Shown here one piece after another: positions 1 to 9,400 of a stretch of 64,000 bases of DNA. The notes beneath the pieces are model-generated. The model did not search any database. It saw only the letters and a program-made list of their open reading frames with translations, and was not told the origin of the DNA. Origin of the DNA: Dinghuibacter silviterrae (GTDB lineage: Bacteria; Bacteroidota; Bacteroidia; Chitinophagales; Chitinophagaceae); NCBI RefSeq assembly GCF_004366355.1, contig NZ_SODV01000001.1, positions 1,860,001-1,924,000 of the forward strand, read 5' to 3'. The position numbers were made by a program, and so were the translations under genes. Numbering within the stretch: the first letter of the stretch is position 1; the number at the start of each line of letters is the position of its first letter.

Positions 1-216
1 GAGGTCGAGGTCGGTTTCCGCTCCGTCTTCGGTCACATAACATTCTCCGTGTTCGTAGGGGTTGAGGGTCCCGGGGTCGACGTTGATATACGGGTCGAAT
101 TTCTGGATGGTAGCCGTGACTCCCCTGGCTTGTAAGAGTTTGGCCAGCGAAGCGGCAACGATACCTTTACCCAAAGACGAAGTTACCCCACCGGTAACGA
201 AGATGAATTTTGACAT
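1..216 (-). CDS. pyrG: CTP synthase, N-terminal fragment (gene runs off the window start)
   Basis: CTP synthase makes CTP from UTP, ATP and glutamine in the cytosol, the last step of de novo pyrimidine nucleotide synthesis. Only the first 72 codons are in the window. They begin [18 protein letters not shown], the family's N-terminal nucleotide-binding loop, and continue with the conserved [19 protein letters not shown] block of the amidoligase domain. The C-terminal part, including the glutaminase domain, lies outside the window. A -7 box TACCTTTG on the minus strand (333-340) supports a separate promoter in the gap after the upstream NTPase gene. The identity is very secure; only the missing part cannot be judged. 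Confidence 0.97.
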   Translation of the reverse strand, partial: MSKFIFVTGGVTSSLGKGIVAASLAKLLQARGVTATIQKFDPYINVDPGTLNPYEHGECYVTEDGAETDLDL

Positions 217-332
217 AAAAAAATAAATAAGCAACCACATCTTCGAGGGAAGATCTGGCGGCAATTCTGATGATAAATAAGTGTTACGCGACCAGCGGAC
301 GGGCTGGGTTTCCGAAAGTCCGGGAGGTCATG

Positions 333-340
333 CAAAGGTA
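333..340 (-). promoter_or_regulatory. -7 promoter box for pyrG
   Basis: Read on the minus strand this is TACCTTTG, a perfect match to the Bacteroidota -7 consensus TAnnTTTG, followed by CA. It lies about 117 bases before the pyrG start. No TTG is found at the expected 19-base spacing, so the -33 box is weak or absent. Confidence 0.6.
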
Positions 341-342
341 AG

Positions 343-395
343 GAAAAAAAGAAAAAAATAGAGCGGGCCCTGAACTTATTGTCCATGCCCGCTCT
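343..395 (-). terminator. Intrinsic terminator after the NACHT NTPase gene
   Basis: On the minus strand a 9-bp stem (395-387 with 368-360, AGAGCGGGC/GCCCGCTCT) is followed by a long T-rich tract. It sits just downstream of the NTPase stop codon at 422 and separates that gene from pyrG. Confidence 0.8.
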
Positions 396-421
396 GGATG
401 GCTGAATGACTAAAGGCCGGT

Positions 422-3076
422 TTAGTGATTAATGGCCCGTTTAACACTGACGTCTTCCGACTGCCCTTGGAATTCAAGAGGGGGCAGTATATGAAAGGGA
501 AACCTCTGCCGGATTTTGTCAGCCTCCTGCTCCGCAAGCATGGAGAGCTTTTGTTTGCGCAAGGCCAGGTATGCGGTTGATTCCATCTGGTAGCACCAAT
601 GGTCCATGAGGTTGAACCGGGCCGGTTTGGCCAGGGACTGGATATGGTGCACGGATTCCAGCATCTTGTCGTATTGGCCGTTCATCAAAAGCCGTACGGT
701 CTTTACCTGGTAGAGACACATGGAGACGATCCGCGCGCCGTCGACCGGTGACTCGGAGCGGAGCACATTTTCGACGTGGGAGAGGCAACGGGTATAGGCC
801 TCATCGTCTTCTTCATAAAGATAAAACCGTGCTTTGACCACCAGTGCCAGCAAACGGAAGGGGTCGTGGGACCGCATCTTCAGGGAGGGGATTTCCGCAA
901 AAATATATTCCGTCACCCTTTCCAGGTGTTTATATTCCCCGAGCAGGAGGGCGCAGGTGATGAGCAGGTACACGTTCAGCTCGTCCTTTAAGGAAAGAAT
1001 GGTATGGTCCGAAAGGACCATGTATTCTTCGAACTGGTCGATCTTGCTCCGGGTAAGCGGATCGGGTGTTTTTCCCATCAGGCATTGATAGATAAAAAGA
1101 CACAGCTCGGATGGTTGTAGTGCGCTCCCTTCCCTGTTCAGGGGGGGAGCCATGGACCGGAGCAGGGCGACCTGTGTATCGATGGTCGCGCCGTCGAGCT
1201 GGTGCAGCGCCGTCAGGAAGTAGGCGCAGGCGACAGCCGCCCGGTCGTCGTCCCTGGTGAGGATCCGCATCAGGGGTTTGTATAAGAAACCCTTCCGGTT
1301 GCCCTGCGCTTCATAACAAAGGAAGTTCCGGAGGAAATAGGCCTTGAACGCGGCATCTTCCAGCAGTTGCTGGAGCAGCCGCGTATAGCGTTCATCCGTG
1401 GAGGGCTGCACCAGGAGGAATTCAAACAGGAGCGCTTTCCGGGAAAGGGGCACGACCTGGCAGAACAACCGGCCTATGGCATCATAGGCGCCCTGATCGA
1501 TGGCGTAGAGCAGTACCCATTGAAGGACACCCGTCTGGTCGGGGCAGTACGTACCCCCGGACAGCAGGTCCTGAAAAAGCTCCGGGGTGAGTTCGCCGTT
1601 GTGGGAGGACAGGCAAAAAGTAGCGATAAAAAAGCGGGCGACGTATTCGTTGTGGAAGTGGACCCTTTTGACGGGGATGGACCGCTGCCCCTCGTGGTTG
1701 TCTTCTTCGAGCACGTGGTCGGTCAAGAGTTTCCGGTAGGCTTCCTGGACGCGCATGTCGCCGCTGAACAACCGCACCTGGCCAGGTGGGATCTTCATCT
1801 TCAGGTTCTGGGTGTCGTCCATGATCCTGCGGAGGATGGCCATCTTCAGCCCGTAGTCCGGGCTGTTCATGACCTTACCGCGTATATAGTGGCCGATGAC
1901 GCGATGGATGAGCGACTCTTCGTGGATAAGCGGGAAGGCCGGCGTGTCCATGAGCGAACATGTCAGTTGAAGGAAAGGCGGGAATTCCAGGAGGCGGATA
2001 AAGGCGTCCGATAAGGTAGCGACCGTCTCGTCGGGAAGACCATGGTTTCTCAGGACCTCGCCCACTTCGGGGGGCGATAACGGCGGGAGGGCAAATACCT
2101 GTACCGATTCGGGTTGCTCCACCCGCTCTTCCTGGGGTGGGGGCCAGGTGGCCGAGCCGTGGATACCCAGCGGTGTATAGAGTGCGTTCCAGGCTTCCGG
2201 CCGGGCGGCTAAGATGACTTTCAGCCAGGGTGTGCGGGCCCTGGAGAAAACCAGGTCCATCAGCTTGGCATAGATGATCCTGAGTTTGTCGGCGGCAATG
2301 ACTTTTTCATCGATCCCATCCACCAGCAGGACAAAGCGGCCGTCCTTCTCTGTGGCATTGGCTTCGAAATAATCCAGGATGTTCTCGCCCCCGCCGAGGT
2401 TCAACTGGTTGTCCAGCCAGTCTTCCATCGAAAAACCCCGGTTGACGAGGGTGTTGAGCTGGTGCAGGTGGACGAACAGGCAGATGTCGTTGGGGCAAAG
2501 ACAGGATTCATTAAGCCAGAACGACTCTACCGCCTGGACGAGGCTGATGGATTTTCCGCTGCCGCCGGGGCCCAGGATGACCGATACCGCGGCGTCGGAT
2601 TCCAGGAAGTGACGGAAAGGGATGACGTCGGTCCGGACGGTCGTCCGGGCGAACTCCATACCGCAGTTGTTTTTGATGGCTTCCGCGGTGTAAAAGGAGA
2701 TCTTGCCGGTCTTGGACTTCACCTCTTTCCATTTGGGGTGGAATTCCTTTTGGGGGGATTGTTGTTGCCGGTAGTGTTCAAGGAAAAATTCCCAATTTTG
2801 GAACCCTGCGTATTCCGAAAGGGCGTTCAGGGTGTACACCGAAAAGTTGAACGTCTGGGCGGCAAACCCAAAAAAACGTTTGATAGTGGTTTCACTAACG
2901 ATCTTCCCGGTGGCGTCCCTGACCACTACGGAGAGATCCTTACAATCGCTTGGTTGTAATTGTGTCGCGTTGAATTTCTGCAAAACCTCCAGCTGCAACT
3001 GCTGGATGGCTTTCATGGGTGCGAGCCTCATAGTCCTAATACTTGATCTGGTTAATAATTGGGTTTCCTTGGGCAT
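422..3076 (-). CDS. NACHT/STAND-type NTPase with a Bacteroidota-style N-terminal domain and helical C-terminus
   Basis: An 884-residue protein without signal peptide or membrane segment. Residues about 35-102 form a small helical domain with the pattern ETTIKRFFGF...YTLNALSEYAGFQNW, of a kind I have seen at the N-terminus of many Bacteroidota proteins. An NTPase module follows: Walker A GPGGSGKS at 169-176, Walker B FVLLVDGIDE at 248-257 and a sensor arginine in LAARPEAW near 292. From about residue 330 to the end the chain looks all-helical and TPR-like, the usual place for a sensing region in STAND proteins. No effector domain is recognised. It is transcribed alone, away from the T9SS genes. 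Possible roles are signalling, phage sensing or regulation; none is shown. Met16 (3031) or Met21 (3016) are alternative starts. Confidence 0.75.
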   Translation of the reverse strand: MPKETQLLTRSSIRTMRLAPMKAIQQLQLEVLQKFNATQLQPSDCKDLSVVVRDATGKIVSETTIKRFFGFAAQTFNFSVYTLNALSEYAGFQNWEFFLEHYRQQQSPQKEFHPKWKEVKSKTGKISFYTAEAIKNNCGMEFARTTVRTDVIPFRHFLESDAAVSVILGPGGSGKSISLVQAVESFWLNESCLCPNDICLFVHLHQLNTLVNRGFSMEDWLDNQLNLGGGENILDYFEANATEKDGRFVLLVDGIDEKVIAADKLRIIYAKLMDLVFSRARTPWLKVILAARPEAWNALYTPLGIHGSATWPPPQEERVEQPESVQVFALPPLSPPEVGEVLRNHGLPDETVATLSDAFIRLLEFPPFLQLTCSLMDTPAFPLIHEESLIHRVIGHYIRGKVMNSPDYGLKMAILRRIMDDTQNLKMKIPPGQVRLFSGDMRVQEAYRKLLTDHVLEEDNHEGQRSIPVKRVHFHNEYVARFFIATFCLSSHNGELTPELFQDLLSGGTYCPDQTGVLQWVLLYAIDQGAYDAIGRLFCQVVPLSRKALLFEFLLVQPSTDERYTRLLQQLLEDAAFKAYFLRNFLCYEAQGNRKGFLYKPLMRILTRDDDRAAVACAYFLTALHQLDGATIDTQVALLRSMAPPLNREGSALQPSELCLFIYQCLMGKTPDPLTRSKIDQFEEYMVLSDHTILSLKDELNVYLLITCALLLGEYKHLERVTEYIFAEIPSLKMRSHDPFRLLALVVKARFYLYEEDDEAYTRCLSHVENVLRSESPVDGARIVSMCLYQVKTVRLLMNGQYDKMLESVHHIQSLAKPARFNLMDHWCYQMESTAYLALRKQKLSMLAEQEADKIRQRFPFHILPPLEFQGQSEDVSVKRAINH

Positions 3077-3407
3077 AAAAGGTTTCCCAACGCAGATAAG
3101 GCATTGTACAAAACAGGTAAATGGCTTGTAAGGCTCTTACAGTGAAGATAAGGTCAGTGAGGAAGGGTTTTTCTATAGAGTACGACTCCAATATAGCAAA
3201 AATTTAACAAAGTGAATATATTTTTTTGAATGAATAAAATGAATGAATTCCCGCAAGGTGAATGAACTGCTCCTTCTTCACAAAATATCGACGCCCTATT
3301 TTCGTTCGCGATAAGCCAAACCACAATAGATAGCAATCCAACCTTATTCTGACCCTATATTATGAGTTGCCTCAGAAAACGTATCACTGCAAACCAAAAT
3401 AATACCT
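3077..3407. other. Divergent intergenic region, AT-rich
   Basis: These 331 bases lie between two divergently transcribed genes and must hold both promoters. The stretch is clearly more AT-rich than its neighbours. I see no good TAnnTTTG box, RNA gene or strong hairpin in it. Confidence 0.5.
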
Positions 3408-6400
3408 ATGCTTGGTTACTTCGGCTCTGAGCCAAGCAAAAGGCGCTTCGCTTACAAAGCCCTTTTGCCCGTCATCTTGCTCGCCTGTACCCTTTTGACT
3501 GCGCCTCTGACTACCCGTGCTCAAAGGGTTTATGCAACGTCACAGGACAATGGTGTGAACGGTATCTGTCTCCTCTGCGGGGTCAGTAATCCTTCCAATC
3601 CTGTAAACAACGCCAACCTCAACGACTATTCCACCTTTAACATCACGGTGGGGTTGTTGGGCGTGAACGTTTACCAGGACCTGATCTTCCCCAGCGTCAA
3701 CCCGGATCTTGGTTGCGATTCCCTGGTCATTGGGATCGGCAATAACGGTTCGTTGTTGACGGCAGCCCTGTTGGGCGGCGTTACGATCCAAACTTACAAC
3801 GGGTCGACGGCCAACAACGACGTCACCAACGTGACGACCAACAACCTCGAATTGTTAAGCACCGATACGACGCGGGCCAACATCGTCGTGCGGCCCACCG
3901 CCGCCTTCGACCGGGTTCGCATCAGCCTGAATTCTTCTTTGGTAGGCGCCCTCTCAGGCTTCCGCCTTTACTATGCGTTTAGGGACAAGACGATCGTGCC
4001 CGCGTCCACGTTATCGGGCGGGGACTCGGTTACGGTCTGCGCCGGTAATACGGTTACCCTGACGGCCTCGGACAGCATCACGGGGACGACCTTTAATTGG
4101 TATACGCAGGCGACCGGTGGCACGGCCGTTTTTACGGGGAACAGTTTCCAGGTAACACCGGCGTCTACGACGACCTATTATGTGGAAGCGGACCTCGGTT
4201 CCTGCGCCAGCGCCACCCGGACGGCCGTGACGGTCGTGGTCAACCCGCTCCCGGCCACGCCTTCGCTGGTCAATGCGGCCGTGACGGTTTGTTCGGGCAA
4301 CCCCGCCACCTTTATGGTACAAAGCCCGCAGGCGGGCACCACCTATAACTGGTATACGGTGTCCACCGGTGGAACGCCCGTGGCGACGGGGACAAGTTTT
4401 ACCACGCCCGCCGCCACCGCCACCCAGAACTATTACCTGGAAGCCGTGTCGGCCACCACGGGTTGCGCCAGTGCGTCCAGGGCAACGGCCGTCCTCACGG
4501 TCAACCCAACCCCGGACTCCGTCCAGATTACGGGCTCCAGCTCGGTGACGGTCAACCAGGGCCAGACGGCCACCTTCTCGGTCAGCTCGCCCGATCCCAC
4601 CCTTACCTACAATTGGTACGACGCCCCCACCGGCGGGGACCTGGTCGCCACCGGATCCAGCTTTACCACCCCCGCGATCTATGCCCCCACGAGCTACTAT
4701 GTCGGGGCGGTATCTAACCAGGGTTGCACCAGCACCAGCCGGACCAGGGTCACGGTCAACGTATTGACCCCTAACAATATTACCTGCGGCCTCGCGAATA
4801 CCCAGCAAAGCCCCATCATCAGCGGCGTCTGTCTCCTGTGTACCGTCAATAACGGAAACCTGGCGGTGGACGGTGATCCGAGCACGGCCTCGACCATCGT
4901 CTCGACAGTGGGTGCCCTGGGCTATGTCGGCCAGTTGCTGGGCTTCCCCAACACGTATCCCGCGGGGGACAGCATCATCCTGGATCTGCAGATTCCGGGC
5001 GCGACCCTTTCGGCCAACCTTCTGGGCGGCGTACAGGTCACGACCTATCTCAACGGAACGTCGAACAACGACGCCCAGAACCTGGCCGACACCGTTGTCC
5101 GCCTCGAACTGCTGGGCACGGGGAATACCGGGCGTTTCCGGGTCATCCTGCCGTCGGCGAACACGTTCAATCAAGTGCTGGTGTCCATCAATGGCGTGGT
5201 CAGCGCCCTGACCAACCTGGATGTCTATGACGCCGCGGCCCTGGTGCCCCGGCCCACGGCCGCCAGCACCCTTCTGGTCAACTGCGGTCCTTCTTCGGAT
5301 ACGTTAAAAGCGACCGGGCCCAGCGGCGCCACCTTCAACTGGTACAATACCGCTACCGGAGGGACGGCGCTGGCCACCGGTTCGACGTATGTGACGCCGG
5401 TGATCACCACCAATACCACCTATTACCTGGAGTCGTCGCAGTTTGGTTGCGCCAATGCCGTCCGGACCGCTGTGACGGTGGACATCAATACACCGCCCCC
5501 GGCCCCCGGTCTGACAACGCCCTCTGTGACGATCTGTAGCGGGGATTCGGCGACCTTGTCGGCCACGGTTCCGGCAGGGGTGACGGTGAAATGGTATGCC
5601 GCCGCCACCGGCGGTACCGCCCTGGATTCCGGGGCCGCCTTTACCACCCCGGCCCTGAGCGCAACGACCATTTATTATGCGGAGGCTTCCTCGGCAGGTT
5701 GTGTCAGCGCTACGCGGAGCCAGGATACGGTAAAGGTCAATCCCACGCCGGTCACGGCGGTGGTGAATCCCTCTTCCACGACGATCAGCGCCGGTCAGTC
5801 GGCCACCCTGACGGCCAGCTCCACCACCACGGGTGTCCAGTTCAACTGGTATACCCAGGCCACCGGTGGAACGCCGGTCTTTACCGGGCCCAGCTATACC
5901 GTATCGCCCACCGCCACGACCACCTATTATGTGGTGGCGGTCAATACGACGACAGGGTGTGCGGCTTCGGTCCGCACCGCCGCGACGGTAACCGTCCTGT
6001 CGGGGAATGGCCCCGCCGTGCCTTGCGGCTCGGCGACTTCAGAAACGACGGCGGTGAACGGCCTTTGTGTCGGTTGTTCGGTGAGCAACGAAGCACTGGC
6101 GGTGGACGGCAACGCCGTAACGGGGTCAACCCTCAACGTGACCCTGGGTCTGTTGGGGGGGAATGCCCAGCAAACCCTGATTTTCCCCTTCACCGCGGAC
6201 GCAGGGGATACCATCAGCATCAAATTCGTGGCACCGGGGACGAACCTGAGTCTTGGGCTCCTGGGGTCCATACAGGTCACCACGTTCAACGGCAACAATT
6301 CGAACAACGACCAGCAAACGGTGGGCAATTCCGCGCTGATCACCGCCAACCTTTTTTCAGGAAGCGGTGATTCGGCGATCATCTCCTTTGCACCCAAGAG

Positions 6401-9400
6401 CGCCTATGACCGGGTACAGGTACAGCTCAACGCCGGCCTCGCGGGTGTACTGACCAGCATCAACATCGACTACGCCGCCAGCACCAAACCCTCGCCGACC
6501 CTCCTGGCGGATACGGTCACCGTCTGTTCGGGTTCCCAGGCTACCCTGACCGCTATTGCGCCTCCGGACGCGATCTTCAACTGGTATACGACGGCCGGCG
6601 GCGGAACCCCGGTCTTTACGGGCGCCTCCTTCCAGACACCGGTACTCACCGATACGACCGTTTATTATGTGCAGAGCACGGCCACAGTGAATGGGTGCGT
6701 CAATCCCGAAAGAACACAGGCCGTGGTAAACGTGCCGGCTCCCCCGGTGGCGCCCACCGTTGCCCACAACAGCGTATCGGTCTGTACGGGCAGCACCGCC
6801 ACCCTCATCGCCAGCGCTCCTGCGGGCGACACGGTCAAATGGTATACGACGGCCAGCGGCGGCACGCCCGTCTTTACCGGGGATACGCTGGTCACGCCCG
6901 CGCTCGACAGTACTAAAACCTATTACGCGGGCGTCGTGAGCCCCACAGGGTGTACCAGCGCGTCCAGGACGACGGTCGTAGCCAATGTGGTGGCATCGCC
7001 CGCGACGCCAACCGTCACTCCGGCAAATGATACTATTTGTGCGGGGGGTAGCGTACAGCTTGTCGCCACCTCGACCACCCCGGGTGTTCAGTTCAATTGG
7101 TATACCTCCGCAACCGCCGATACCGCTGTCTTCACCGGCGCCACCTTTACGACGCCGGTGCTCGACAGCAGCGCGACCTACTATGTCTCTTCGGTGGCCG
7201 GCGCCTGCGCCAGCCCGGCCCGGGCAACGGCCACGGTGCTGGTGAACCCCCGGCCCGCGGCGCCCACGGTCAATGTCAACCCCGCGTCGGCTACGGTTAA
7301 TGCGGGCAACACCGCCACGCTGAGCGCCAGCTCCACGACGACCGGCGCGACCTTTAACTGGTATACCACGGCCACGGGCGGAAGCCCGGTATTTACGGGT
7401 GCTACATATGTAACACCGGCCCTGACCAGCACCGTCACCTATTATGTGGAATCCGTGGGGACCAGCGGTTGTACGTCTACAACCCGGACCGCCGTCACCA
7501 TTACCGTTATCCCCGGGATCAACCTTTCCTGTGGGATCGCGAACCAGCAAACCAACCAGGTGAGCGGGCTTTGCATCGGTTGCTCGGTGACCAACCCGGG
7601 CGGCGCCGTTGACGCGGATACCACCACTTTCTCGACCCTGAGCATCGGCGCCAGTGTGGCCGGTTCGGTGTCGCAGACCCTTATTTTCCCCGAGGTCAGC
7701 CAACCCGGCGACAGTATTCAGATAGAACTGTCCGCTTCCGGCACGGGCTTGTCCGCGGCAGTACTGGGGGCCATCCAGGTGTCCACTGCCGATGGAAGCA
7801 CGGCCAACAACGACGCGACGGCGCTCAACAGCTCGCTTATTTCAGTAAATCTCCTGGGGTCGAGCGGTCATGCGGTGATCAGCTTTGCACCCAAGAGCCC
7901 GTATGACCGGGTGACCGTCACGCTGAACGCGGGTCTCGTGTCCGCCCTGACCGGGGTCAATATTTACTACGCCACCGACCAGGTGTCCGCGCCGGTTGTC
8001 GCCAACAAAAACCTGACGATCTGCTCCGGTACAAAGGCGACCCTGATCGCTACGACCTCTGTCAACGCGGCGGTAGAATGGTTTAGCACACCCACCGGCG
8101 GGGTGGCCATCAGTGCGGGGGATACGCTCGTCACCCCGGCCCTGACCGCCACGACGACGTACTATGCGGAAGCCTTGCGGAAGTCCGACAGTTGCGCCAA
8201 CACGAACCGTGTGCCGGTGACCGTCAGCGTGGTCTCCGCACCGGTGGTGCCCAGTGTCGCACCAAATCCCGATACGATTTGCAGCGGGCAGACCGCCGTC
8301 CTCCAGGCCACGGCCACCGGCGGTGCCACCGTGCAGTGGTTTGACAGCGCCAGCGGCGGAAGCCTGCTGGCCACAGGAAACGTCTTTACCACCCCCGCGC
8401 TGACATCGGGTAAAGCCTACTTTGCCGGTACCACCAACGGTACCTGTACCAGCAGCACCAGGGACAGCGTATCGGTGATCGTGGGCCTGGCGCCCCAGAC
8501 ACCGGCGGTCGCTCCTGCCGACACGACAATCTGTTCCGGTCAGGCCGTGACCCTGAAAGTGTCGCAACCGCAGACCGGCGTGGTCTACCACTGGTACACC
8601 GTGCTCAGTGGAGGAACGCCCGTCTTTACAGGCAATACTTTTGTGACCCCCGTCCTGACGTCCGGTGTCACTTACTATGTCGAGGCGGTCAACAGCGCGT
8701 CCCAGTGCACCGCTCCTTCCGCCCGCACCGCGGTGACGATCAGCGTGAGTGCCGTACCCGGCACACCGGCGGTGACGGCGTCCACGGTGACGGTGTGCAG
8801 CGGCCAGCCGGCCACGGCTTCCGTCAGCAATCCGCAAACCGGCGTCGTTTACCAGTGGTTTGACGCCGCCGCCGGTGGAAACCTGCTCTTTACCGGGGCC
8901 TCCTATACCATCGCGTCGGCTACCGCTCCGGAAACCGTCTATGTACAGGCGGCTTCGGCAGGCGGCTGTAGCGCCGGTACCCGGACCCCGGTGGCCATCG
9001 CGGTCGATTCCATACCTTCCGCACCCCAGCTCCAGGCGACCAGCGTGGCCCTGTGCGCGGGCGGTACGGCGACCTTTACCATCACGTCGCCCCAGAGCGG
9101 TGTTACCTACACATGGTATGACGCCCCCTCGGGCGGTACGCTCCTGGCCACGGGCACCAGCTATACAACGCCCGCGCTCAGCGCGTCGGCGACGTACTAT
9201 ATCCAGGCGGCCAACGCCGCAGGATGTACGGGATCCTCCCGGACGGCCGTCAACGCCAACGTCACCCAGGTCCCGCCCGCGCCGACCGTTACGACCTCTC
9301 CCGTGGCGATTTGTTCGGGCGGCCACGCCACGCTCCAGGTACAGAACCCACAAGGAGGAACCGTGTACAACTGGTATGACGCATCCACCGGGGGCAACCT

